From NCBI GenBank assembly GCA_016191525.1, contig JACPOK010000040.1, positions 1 through 64,000 of the forward strand: 64,000 bases of DNA, written 5' to 3'. The first letter of the stretch is position 1, and each line of letters opens with the position of its first letter. Shown here in pieces: positions 17,684 through 25,429 of the stretch. The position numbers were made by a program, and so were the translations under genes. This stretch comes from Burkholderiales bacterium (GTDB lineage: Bacteria > Pseudomonadota > Gammaproteobacteria > Burkholderiales > Burkholderiaceae_C). The notes beneath the pieces are model-generated. The model made no database searches, was not told the origin of the DNA, and worked only from the letters and a program-made list of their open reading frames with translations.

Positions 17684-18724
17684 ATGACCTTCCTCTGGCC
17701 CAATTTCCTCTGGCTGCTGCTGGCCGCGCCGCTGCTGGTGCTGGCGTACCTGTGGCTGCTGCGGCGCAAGAAGAAGATGGCGCTGCGCTATGCGTCGCTG
17801 TCCATCGTGCGCGAAGCCATGGGGCAGGGCCAGACCGTGCGCCGCCACATCCCGCCGGCGCTGTTCCTGCTGGCCCTGATCGCGATGCTGGTTTCGGCCG
17901 CGCGCCCGGTGGCGGTGATCACCCTGCCTTCGACCCAGCAGACCATCATCCTGGCCATGGATGTTTCGGGCAGCATGCGCGCCACCGACGTCAAGCCCAG
18001 CCGCATCGTCGCCGCGCAGGACGCGGCCAAGTCGTTCCTGGCCGACCTGCCGCGCCATGTGAAGGTGGGCATCGTCGCCTTCGCCGGCTCGGCCCAGGTG
18101 GCGCAGCTGCCCACCACCAACCGCGAAGACCTGGTCACCGCGATCGACCGCTTCCAGCTGCAGCGCGCCACCGCCACCGGCAACGCCATCGTGATCTCGC
18201 TGGCCACCTTGTTCCCCGACGCGGGCATCAGCCTCGATTCACTGCAGACCGGGCGCGAGCGCCAGCGCGGCTTCGCCATCGACGGCGAGAAGAAAGAACT
18301 GAAGGAATTCAAGCCCGTGGCACCCGGCTCGTACGCGTCGGCCGCCATCATCATGCTGACCGACGGCCAGCGCACCACGGGCGTGGACCCGCTGGAGGCC
18401 GCCAAGCTGGCCGCCGACCGCGGCATCCGCGTGTACACCGTGGGCATAGGCACGGTGGACGGCGAGACCATCGGCTTCGAAGGCTGGTCGATGCGGGTGC
18501 GGCTGGACGAGGAAACCCTCAAATCCATCGCCCAGAAAACCAGCGCCGAGTACTACTACGCCGGCACGGCCGCCGACCTGAAGAAGGTGTACGACACGCT
18601 CAGCTCGCGCCTGACGGTGGAGAAGAAGGAAACCGAAATCTCCGGCCTGCTGGCCCTGGTGGCCGCGGCGCTGGCCCTGGTTTCAGCGGGGCTCTCGCTG
18701 CTCTGGTTCAACCGGATTCTCTGA
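17684..18724 (+). CDS. VWA domain membrane protein, BatA-like
   Basis: A 346-residue protein with two N-terminal membrane helices (about 5-26 and 58-80), a von Willebrand factor A domain with an intact MIDAS motif (DVSGS, residues 93-97), and a C-terminal membrane helix (about 322-344). This is the BatA/YfbK-like topology with the VWA domain in the periplasm. As third gene of the moxR cluster it is the likely client or effector of the MoxR chaperone. Confidence 0.92.
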   Translation: MTFLWPNFLWLLLAAPLLVLAYLWLLRRKKKMALRYASLSIVREAMGQGQTVRRHIPPALFLLALIAMLVSAARPVAVITLPSTQQTIILAMDVSGSMRATDVKPSRIVAAQDAAKSFLADLPRHVKVGIVAFAGSAQVAQLPTTNREDLVTAIDRFQLQRATATGNAIVISLATLFPDAGISLDSLQTGRERQRGFAIDGEKKELKEFKPVAPGSYASAAIIMLTDGQRTTGVDPLEAAKLAADRGIRVYTVGIGTVDGETIGFEGWSMRVRLDEETLKSIAQKTSAEYYYAGTAADLKKVYDTLSSRLTVEKKETEISGLLALVAAALALVSAGLSLLWFNRIL

Positions 18725-18754
18725 AGCAATATCCGCGGGCCGCCGCCTTCAGGC

Positions 18755-18780
18755 GATATTTCAACAATTCTTGAAATATC
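18755..18780. other. Perfect AT-rich inverted repeat, 10-bp arms
   Basis: GATATTTCAA and TTGAAATATC are exact reverse complements separated by 6 bases, 30 bases after the VWA stop and between convergent genes. There is no U-run, so a simple intrinsic terminator is unlikely. A protein-binding palindrome or an RNA hairpin protecting the 3' end is possible. Confidence 0.6.
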
Positions 18781-18855
18781 TATCGCTGCACGGAAAAAAG
18801 CACCGAAAAGACGCTGCGGCGCCCCTACGCCAAGAATTCAGAACGCAAGCGTGGC

Positions 18856-18889
18856 GCGGCTTGCAGGCTTAAAAAGGCCCGCAAGCCGC
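18856..18889. terminator. Hairpin downstream of lolD (candidate terminator)
   Basis: 13-bp arms with one mismatch flank an 8-base A-rich loop. It sits 22 bases beyond the lolD stop, in the convergent gap with the VWA operon. No T-tract follows on either strand, so terminator function is tentative. Confidence 0.4.
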
Positions 18890-18911
18890 ATGGATAGTGC
18901 GTGAAGGGGAA

Positions 18912-19586
18912 TCAGGCCAGCACGCCCGACACCAGCCGCAGCTGCCGCGCGCAGCGCGCCGCCAGCGTTTCATCGTGGGTCACCAGTACAAAGGCCGTGC
19001 CCATGTCGCGGGCCAGCTGCAGCATCAGCTCGAACACGCCGTCGGCGGTGGAGCGGTCCAGGTTGCCGGTGGGCTCATCCGCCAGCACGCAGGCCGGCTG
19101 CGTCACCAGCGCGCGCGCAATGGCCACGCGCTGGCGTTCGCCGCCCGAGAGTTCCGCGGGCCGGTGCTTCACGCGTTCGGTCAAACCCACTGAGGCCAGC
19201 GTCTTCGCGGCGATGGCATGCGCCTGTTGCGGCTCCATGCGCCGAATGCGCAGCGGCATGGCCACGTTGTCCAGCGCGCTGAATTCCGGCAGCAGGTGAT
19301 GAAACTGGTAGACAAAGCCCAGGTGCTCGTTGCGCAGGCGCCCCTGCTGCGCGGCGCTCAGCTGCGACATCTCCTGCCCCATCAGCTGCACCGCGCCGCG
19401 GGTGGGCGCGTCCAGCCCGCCCAGCAGGTGCAGGAGCGTGCTCTTGCCCGAGCCCGATGCGCCGACGATGGCCAGCGTTTCGCCGGCGCGCACCTGCAGG
19501 TCGATGCCCTTGAGCACTTCCACGTCCAGCCCGCCTTCGCTGAAGCGCTTGGACAGGCCCTGGCATTGCAATACGACATCACTCAT
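18912..19586 (-). CDS. lolD: Lipoprotein-releasing ABC transporter ATPase LolD
   Basis: A 224-residue ABC ATPase with Walker [11 protein letters not shown]-loop, signature LSGGERQR, Walker [12 protein letters not shown] and H-loop VTHDE, of the MacB/LolD/FtsE group. LolD powers release of outer-membrane lipoproteins from the inner membrane to LolA. It overlaps the upstream lolC/E-type gene by 8 bp, which fixes the assignment. Confidence 0.92.
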   Translation of the reverse strand: MSDVVLQCQGLSKRFSEGGLDVEVLKGIDLQVRAGETLAIVGASGSGKSTLLHLLGGLDAPTRGAVQLMGQEMSQLSAAQQGRLRNEHLGFVYQFHHLLPEFSALDNVAMPLRIRRMEPQQAHAIAAKTLASVGLTERVKHRPAELSGGERQRVAIARALVTQPACVLADEPTGNLDRSTADGVFELMLQLARDMGTAFVLVTHDETLAARCARQLRLVSGVLA

Positions 19587-20838
19587 AGCGCAGCGCCTCC
19601 GCCGGGTTCACACGGCTCGCGCGCCAGCTAGGGTAGATGGTGGCCACAAATGCCAGCACCAGCGAGATCACCGCGATCGGCACGATGTCGGCGCTCTGCG
19701 GGTCGCTGGGCATGCTGCTGATCAGGTAGATGTCCTTGGGCAGGAAATTGGCATGCAGCGCGCTTTCCAGCGCGGGCACGATCACGTCGATGTTCAGCGC
19801 AATGCCCAGGCCCAGCAGCAGCCCGGCCAGCGTGCCGATCACGCCCACCATCGCGCCTTGCACCACGAAGATGCCCATGATGCTGCCCGGGCTGGCGCCC
19901 AGCGTGCGCAGGATGGCGATGTCGGCGCGCTTGTCGGTCACAGTCATCACCAGCGTGCTCACCAGGTTGAAGGCCGCCACCGCCACGATCAGCGTGAGGA
20001 TGATGAACATCATGCGTTTTTCCAGCTGCACGGCAGCGAACCAGGTGCGGTTCTGGCGCGTCCAGTCGCGGATCAAAAACTGGCCGGTGAGCGTGCCCGC
20101 CAGCTCGCCCGCCACTTCGCGCGCCTGGTGCAGGTCTTTTAGCTTCAGCCGGATGCCGGTCGGCCCTTCCAGCCGGAAGATGCGCGCCGCGTCGTCGATG
20201 TGCAGCAGCACCAGGCCGCTGTCGTATTCGTAGTGGCCGGAATCGAAGGTGCCCACCACCGTCATCTGCTTCAGGCGCGGCACGATGCCGGCCGGCGTCA
20301 CCTGCCCGCTGGGCGCGATCAGCGTCACCGGGTCGCCTTCACGCACGCCCAGGTTGCGCGCAAGTTCCGCGCCCAGCACCACGCCGAACTGGCCGGCCAC
20401 GAGTTTCTGCAGGCTGGCGTTTTTCTGCAGCGTGGCGGCCAGGTCCGTGACCTCGTTCTCGTGCGCCGGGTCGATGCCGCGCACGATCGCGCCGCGCATG
20501 TCCTCGCCGCGGGCCAGCAGGGCCTGCGCCGAGATGAAGGGCGCGGCGCCGGTCACCTGCGGGTTGCGCCGCGCTTCCTGCATGGTGCGGTTGATGTCCG
20601 GCAGCACGCCGCCGCCGGCGCCATAGATCTCGATGTGCGACACCACGCCCAGCATGCGGTCGCGCACTTCCTTCTGGAAGCCGTTCATCACCGACAGCAC
20701 GATGATCAGCGCCGCCACGCCCAGCGAAATGCCCAGCATGGACACGCCCGAGATGAAGGAGATGAAGCCGTTGCGCCGGGTGGCGCGGCCGGCGCGGGTG
20801 TAGCGCCAGCCCAGGGCCAGTTCGTAGGGAATTCGCAT
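19579..20838 (-). CDS. lolC: Lipoprotein-releasing permease, LolC/LolE family
   Basis: A 419-residue protein with one N-terminal membrane helix (about 25-48), a large periplasmic MacB-like domain, and three C-terminal helices with the FtsX-type signature. The start [15 protein letters not shown] matches the family start, so ATG at 20838 was chosen over upstream codons. Only one such permease gene accompanies lolD here; E. coli has separate lolC and lolE. It may therefore act as a homodimer, as in LolF-type systems. Confidence 0.9.
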   Translation of the reverse strand: MRIPYELALGWRYTRAGRATRRNGFISFISGVSMLGISLGVAALIIVLSVMNGFQKEVRDRMLGVVSHIEIYGAGGGVLPDINRTMQEARRNPQVTGAAPFISAQALLARGEDMRGAIVRGIDPAHENEVTDLAATLQKNASLQKLVAGQFGVVLGAELARNLGVREGDPVTLIAPSGQVTPAGIVPRLKQMTVVGTFDSGHYEYDSGLVLLHIDDAARIFRLEGPTGIRLKLKDLHQAREVAGELAGTLTGQFLIRDWTRQNRTWFAAVQLEKRMMFIILTLIVAVAAFNLVSTLVMTVTDKRADIAILRTLGASPGSIMGIFVVQGAMVGVIGTLAGLLLGLGIALNIDVIVPALESALHANFLPKDIYLISSMPSDPQSADIVPIAVISLVLAFVATIYPSWRASRVNPAEALRYE

Positions 20839-20887
20839 GAAGGAGCGTGTGATTGGCCGTGATTGTGGCATCCCGGACAATAGGCGC

Positions 20888-21838
20888 ATGTCAGACGGCG
20901 TCCACTTGTTGATCCCTTATGCCGCGTGCGGCGCGGACGGCTGCCACGAGGCCATCCCCGGCCTGCGGCTGCCCCACTTCCAGAAACTGCTTTCCCGCCT
21001 GCCCGTAGCGGCGACGGACCCCGGCGAAGACACCAGCCTGTCGCCGCCGCATGAGCGGGTGCTGGCCCGCGCCTGCGGCCTGCAGGCGCCGGACGGCTGC
21101 ATCCCCTGGGCGGCCTGGCAGGTGCGGCAGGCCGGGCGCGATGCGGGCGGCGAGGCCTGGGCCTGGATCACGCCCTGCCACTGGCATGTGGCGACCAGCC
21201 ACATCGTGATGCACCACCCGCAGGACCTGCGGCTGGATGCGGACGAATCGAAGCTGCTGCTCGCGGCCATGCAGCCTTTCTTCGCGCAGGACGGCATCAC
21301 GCTGGAATACGACGCGCCCACGCTGTGGCTGGCGCGCGGCGAGATTTTCCGCGGCCTGGCCACCGCCTCGCTGGACCGGGTGTCGGGCCGCGACATCGAC
21401 GCCTTTGTGCCGCGTGCGCAAGCCGCCCGCACGCTGCGCCGCCTGCAGCAGGAAATGCAGATGCTGCTGTACACGCATGAAGCCACGGACGCGCGGGTGC
21501 GCGGCGGGCAACTGCCGGTGAATTCCTTCTGGGTCAGCGGCACCGGCGCGCTGCCTTCGACGCCCGTGGCCACGCCCGGCGGATTGCAGGTCATGCACTC
21601 CCTGCGCGACGCGGCGCTGCGCGAGGACTGGCCGGCCTGGGCCGCCGCCTGGATGCAGCTCGATGCGCAGGAAGGCCCGCGCCTGGCGCAGGCACTGGAC
21701 AGCGGCCGCGCCGTCACGCTGACGCTGTGCGGCGAGCGCAGCGCCGTCAGCCGCTCGTCCGGCAAGACCGGTTTTTTCAGCAAATTCTCCAGCGTTTTCG
21801 GCCGCCAGAGCGCATCCAGCCTGCTTGAGACGCTATGA
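20888..21838 (+). CDS. RpfE/phosphoglycerate-mutase-like protein, recJ-linked
   Basis: A 316-residue protein beginning MSDGVHLLIPYA and ending with the tail TGFFSKFSSVFGR. It is conserved next to recJ in beta- and gammaproteobacteria and is often named regulatory protein RpfE (after the Xanthomonas rpf cluster) or phosphoglycerate mutase. I cannot see a convincing catalytic phosphatase motif, so the biochemical role is open. The stop overlaps the recJ ATG in an ATGA, giving tight translational coupling. It is divergent from the lolC/E gene. Confidence 0.7.
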   Translation: MSDGVHLLIPYAACGADGCHEAIPGLRLPHFQKLLSRLPVAATDPGEDTSLSPPHERVLARACGLQAPDGCIPWAAWQVRQAGRDAGGEAWAWITPCHWHVATSHIVMHHPQDLRLDADESKLLLAAMQPFFAQDGITLEYDAPTLWLARGEIFRGLATASLDRVSGRDIDAFVPRAQAARTLRRLQQEMQMLLYTHEATDARVRGGQLPVNSFWVSGTGALPSTPVATPGGLQVMHSLRDAALREDWPAWAAAWMQLDAQEGPRLAQALDSGRAVTLTLCGERSAVSRSSGKTGFFSKFSSVFGRQSASSLLETL

Positions 21839-21848
21839 AATTAATAGT
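21832..21848. repeat. 17-bp AT-rich element, copy 1 (at recJ start)
   Basis: GCTATGAAATTAATAGT fits the window consensus GCTAT-N7-NNAGY and nearly forms an inverted repeat (GCTAT / ATAGT). It contains the recJ start codon and the rpfE stop. Confidence 0.6.
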
Positions 21849-23547
21849 AAGAGACATTCCGCCACGCTCCGTGTGGGTGCTGGAGCAGGCCGGCGTGCAC
21901 CCGCTGCTGGCGCGCCTGTACGCCTCGCGCGGCGTGCTGGGCACCGAGGAACTTGACGATGCGCTGTCGCGCCTGCTGCCGCCTTCGGGCATGAAGGGCA
22001 CCGGGGAGGCCGCCGTGCTGCTGGCTGATGCGATCAGCGCCAGCCAGAAGCTGTGCATCGTGGCCGACTACGACTGCGACGGCGCCACCGCCTGCGCCGT
22101 GGCGCTGCGTGGCCTGCGCCTGCTGGGCGCGAAGCACGTGGGCTACATCGTTCCCGACCGGGTGGTGGACGGCTACGGGCTCACTTCGCCTATCGCGCAG
22201 CGCGTGAAGGACAGCGGCGCCGACATCCTCATCACGGTGGACAACGGCATCGCCAGCGTGGAAGGCGTGGCCACCGCCAACGCACTGGGCCTGAAGGTGC
22301 TGGTGACCGACCACCACCTGCCCGGCCCGCAGCTGCCCGACGCGGCGGTGATCGTCAACCCCAACCAGCCGGGCTGCGGCTTCGAGAGCAAGTCCATCGC
22401 CGGCGTGGGCGTGATGTTCTACGTGCTGCTGGCGCTGCGCGCGGAGCTGCGCAAGCGCGGCGCCTTCACTGCTGAAACGCAGCCCAAGCTGGACGCCCTG
22501 CTGCCGCTGGTGGCCTTGGGCACGGTGGCCGACGTGGTCAAGCTCGACGCCAACAACCGCCGCCTGGTGGCCCAGGGCCTCAGGCGCGTGAGGGCCGGCG
22601 CGCTTCCGGCGGGCCTTGCAGCCCTTTTTACGGCTGCAGGCCGCGCCAGTGCTGCGGCAACGACTTTCGACTTCGGCTTTGCGCTGGGCCCGCGCATCAA
22701 TGCCGCAGGCCGCCTTTCGGACATGACGCTGGGCATCGAATGCCTTCTCACGGACGACGCTGCGCGCGGCGATGAGCTAGCCCGCACGCTGGACGGCATC
22801 AACCGCGAGCGGCGCGAGATCGAGGGCGACATGCGCGAGCAGGCGATGCAGATCGCCGAGTCGCTGTTCGAGGAAGGCGAAGACCCGCCGGCCGCCATCT
22901 GCGTGTTCGACCCCGACTTCCATGAAGGCGTGGTCGGCATCGTGGCCTCGCGGCTGAAGGACAAGCTGCACCGCCCCTCGTTCGTGTTCGCCGCCAGCCA
23001 GGCGCCCGGCAAGGAGCATGAGCTCAAGGGCTCGGGCCGCTCCATCCCCGGCTTTCATTTGCGCGACGCGCTGGACCTGGTGGCCAAGCGCCACCCCGGC
23101 GTGCTGCTGCGCTTTGGCGGCCACGCCATGGCGGCGGGCTGCACCATTGGCGAGGAAAGCCTGGATCAATTCGAGCAGGCAATGGCGCTGGTGGCGCGGG
23201 AGTGGCTGGATGCGCCCACCCTGCTGCGCCGGTTGCACACCGACGGGCCGCTGTCGCCCGAATACCGCCGGCCGGAACTGGTGGACACGCTGCACCGCGA
23301 GGTCTGGGGCCAGGGCTTTGCGCCGCCGATGTTCAGCGAAGAAGTGGAAGTGGTGTCGCAGCGGCTGGTGGGGGAAAAGCACCTGGCGCTGAAGTTGAAG
23401 CACCAGGGCCAGCCGGTGGACGGCATCTGGTTCGGCCACACCGAGCCGCTGCCGGCGCGGGTGACGATTGCGTTCCGGCTCGATGCGGATGAATGGCAGG
23501 GGGTGCGAAGGGTGCGCTTCCTGGTGGAAGGCGCGGAAGAAAGGTAG
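21835..23547 (+). CDS. recJ: Single-stranded-DNA 5'-3' exonuclease RecJ
   Basis: A 570-residue DHH-superfamily nuclease with motif I (VADYDCDGATA, about 78-88), the DNG motif, DHH (TDHHLPGP), a DHHA1 region with GGHAMAAG, and the C-terminal OB-like RecJ domain. It degrades ssDNA 5'-3' in RecF-pathway recombination, mismatch repair and base-excision repair. Translation is coupled to the upstream rpfE-like gene through a 4-bp overlap; no separate ribosome-binding site is obvious, and the start codon sits inside an AT-rich 17-bp repeat. Confidence 0.96.
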   Translation: MKLIVRDIPPRSVWVLEQAGVHPLLARLYASRGVLGTEELDDALSRLLPPSGMKGTGEAAVLLADAISASQKLCIVADYDCDGATACAVALRGLRLLGAKHVGYIVPDRVVDGYGLTSPIAQRVKDSGADILITVDNGIASVEGVATANALGLKVLVTDHHLPGPQLPDAAVIVNPNQPGCGFESKSIAGVGVMFYVLLALRAELRKRGAFTAETQPKLDALLPLVALGTVADVVKLDANNRRLVAQGLRRVRAGALPAGLAALFTAAGRASAAATTFDFGFALGPRINAAGRLSDMTLGIECLLTDDAARGDELARTLDGINRERREIEGDMREQAMQIAESLFEEGEDPPAAICVFDPDFHEGVVGIVASRLKDKLHRPSFVFAASQAPGKEHELKGSGRSIPGFHLRDALDLVAKRHPGVLLRFGGHAMAAGCTIGEESLDQFEQAMALVAREWLDAPTLLRRLHTDGPLSPEYRRPELVDTLHREVWGQGFAPPMFSEEVEVVSQRLVGEKHLALKLKHQGQPVDGIWFGHTEPLPARVTIAFRLDADEWQGVRRVRFLVEGAEER

Positions 23548-23548
23548 C

Positions 23549-23866
23549 TTACGCGGCCCGCAGCTGCGTGCCCCAGCCGCGCGGGTCGTCGAAATAGGCG
23601 AACAGGCGGACGGCCACGGCGCGCAGCTGGTCATCGGCCATCGTGTGGGCCCGGGCCAGCTGCCACATCGCGTATTCGCGGTCGCCCAGCATCATGGCGG
23701 AGCTGATGCAGCGGCCATGGCCGGCCATCAGCAGCGAGAAAGTCCCCAGCAGTTCGGTCGGGCAGTAGCGGCTTGCATCGAACGCGATGTCGAATTCATC
23801 CGAGGCTTCCATCGAAACATCCGGGCGGGCGGTTTCGTTGGTGGTAGCGGTTGCTGCGTGGGCCAT
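23549..23866 (-). CDS. Hypothetical 105-residue protein
   Basis: Start ATG at 23866 chosen for its AGGAG 6 bases upstream. The protein has an Ala/Thr-rich N-terminus, then a helical region with two Cys. It has no signal peptide, membrane segment or recognised domain. It is convergent with recJ, one base apart. Confidence 0.6.
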   Translation of the reverse strand: MAHAATATTNETARPDVSMEASDEFDIAFDASRYCPTELLGTFSLLMAGHGRCISSAMMLGDREYAMWQLARAHTMADDQLRAVAVRLFAYFDDPRGWGTQLRAA

Positions 23867-23986
23867 GGTGAACTCCTGTGTGGTGGAAGCGTGATCCAAC
23901 AATAGGCGGGGCGCGGCGGCGGCGCAGTCAGCCCGGGCGCTTACACAATGTCGGACGCAGGCTCAGCCTGTTGAAGGCGGGCTGAA

Positions 23987-24017
23987 AAAAAAGGCGCATG
24001 GTGCATGCGCCTTTTTT
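23987..24017 (-). terminator. Rho-independent terminator
   Basis: Perfect 14-bp arms (AAAAAAGGCGCATG / CATGCGCCTTTTTT) with a 3-base loop. It is placed 30 bases past the stop of the small membrane-protein gene at 24047 and ends its transcript; the symmetry makes it usable on both strands. Confidence 0.9.
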
Positions 24018-24046
24018 GTTCCCGGCGGCCGTGGCCGCGGTTGCCT

Positions 24047-24346
24047 TTAACGGTAGGTGAAGCCCACCGGCATGGCTGCGGATACCGCACCGCCATCGGT
24101 ACCGCGCGCCGCAGTCAGGTGCTGGCGGCAGCCGCCCACGGTGGACTTGGGCATGAAGTCCAGGCAGTCGGTCACCGCGTTGCGCTGCACCGTCCACTGC
24201 GCTTCGCGCATCTGGGCTTTCTGCACCTGCTGGCTGCAGACCATGTAGAAGGCCGCCAGCAGGAAGGCGGCCACAACGGCCAAGGCACTCCACAGCAGCT
24301 TCTTGCGCGGTGTGTCGGCGAAATCGTGAAGCTGGTCGAACTGCAT
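24047..24346 (-). CDS. Small single-pass membrane protein
   Basis: A 99-residue protein with one membrane helix (about 18-40) and three Cys, two of them in the exported part (TDCLDF and GGCRQH), suitable for a disulfide. The ATG at 24346 has AAGGAG 7 bases upstream. No family recognised. It has its own strong terminator and faces the ornithine-cyclodeaminase-family gene. Confidence 0.7.
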   Translation of the reverse strand: MQFDQLHDFADTPRKKLLWSALAVVAAFLLAAFYMVCSQQVQKAQMREAQWTVQRNAVTDCLDFMPKSTVGGCRQHLTAARGTDGGAVSAAMPVGFTYR

Positions 24347-24439
24347 GGAAAACTCCTTGGTGGATGCTTCGATGCTAGGTGGGGCCCCTGCCCGGCGATA
24401 GCGCCTTTGCCGCGACGCGACGTAGGACAAAATCGGGCC

Positions 24440-25345
24440 ATGACGCACCACTTCGATGCCGCAGCCACCGCCGCCCGCCTGCCCTGGCCCGCGCTGGTGC
24501 GGGAGATCTCCCGGCTGCTGGCCGACAGCTCCGTGCAGGTACCCGCGCGTTTGGTGCAGGCCTTGCCCGGCGGCGCCAGCCTGTTCGTGATGCCCGCCTT
24601 CGACAGCGAGGTGGCCATCACCAAGCTGATCACCTTCACGCCCGGCAATGCAGGCAGCGGGCGCCCCACCATCCAGGGCGATGTGGTGGTGTTTGACATC
24701 GCCACCGGTGAGCGCCGCCTGCTGCTGGACGGCCCCACGGTCACGGCGCGCCGCACCGCCGCGGTCTCCCTCCTGGCCGCGCAGCGTTGCGCGCCCAACA
24801 AGGCGGGCCCGCTGCTCATCCTTGGCGCCGGCGCCCAGGGCAAGGCGCACCTGGAGGCATTTGCGCAGGGCCTGCCCCTTGGTGAAGTGCGGATTGCATC
24901 GCGCAGCGCCGGCAGCGCCCAGTCACTGGCAGCGCACGCACGCTCGTTGGGGCTGCGGGCCAGCGTGGTGCAGGACGCCGATGCGCAGATGGCCGAGTGC
25001 CCGCTGGTGGTCACCTGCACGCCCGCCGGCGCCGTGGTGCTGCGCGTCCTGCCGCGCGCGGACGCATTCGTGGCGGCGATGGGCGCCTTCACGCCCCGCA
25101 TGGTCGAGCTGGATGCCGGCCTGTGCCGCCACTTTGCGGATCACGGCACGGTGCTGGTGGACACGCCCGATGCGCAGCACGAAGCCGGCGACCTGCTGCA
25201 GGCCGGGCTGGATGTATCGCGGTTCGCGGACCTGCGCGCCGTGCTGGGGGGCGCCGTCCCCGTGAAGGGCCCCGTGCTGTTCAAGAGCTGCGGCTGGGCG
25301 GGCTGGGATTTGGCCGCTGCCCGCACCGCGCTGCTGCCGGGCTGA
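24440..25345 (+). CDS. Ornithine cyclodeaminase/mu-crystallin family enzyme
   Basis: A 301-residue protein of the OCD/mu-crystallin family with the Rossmann motif GAGAQGKAH (about 130-138), substrate-binding TVTARRTAA and the TCTPAG motif. Proteobacterial members are often delta1-pyrroline-2-carboxylate/delta1-piperideine-2-carboxylate reductases of D-lysine or hydroxyproline catabolism; true ornithine cyclodeaminase activity is less likely at this length and pattern. ATG at 24440. It is monocistronic, with no pathway partner adjacent. Confidence 0.82.
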   Translation: MTHHFDAAATAARLPWPALVREISRLLADSSVQVPARLVQALPGGASLFVMPAFDSEVAITKLITFTPGNAGSGRPTIQGDVVVFDIATGERRLLLDGPTVTARRTAAVSLLAAQRCAPNKAGPLLILGAGAQGKAHLEAFAQGLPLGEVRIASRSAGSAQSLAAHARSLGLRASVVQDADAQMAECPLVVTCTPAGAVVLRVLPRADAFVAAMGAFTPRMVELDAGLCRHFADHGTVLVDTPDAQHEAGDLLQAGLDVSRFADLRAVLGGAVPVKGPVLFKSCGWAGWDLAAARTALLPG

Positions 25346-25429
25346 CGGTTACAAGCCACGGGTGATTCGGGTCACAACGGCGTCTGCCCAGACGCCGCAC
25401 CAAACTGGTGACCGGCCTAGCATGGCTGC

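Noticed and set aside
24347..25345. A longer start for the ornithine-cyclodeaminase-like gene near 24005
   Set aside because: It would run through the divergent small-protein gene and its terminator; family length fits the ATG at 24440.
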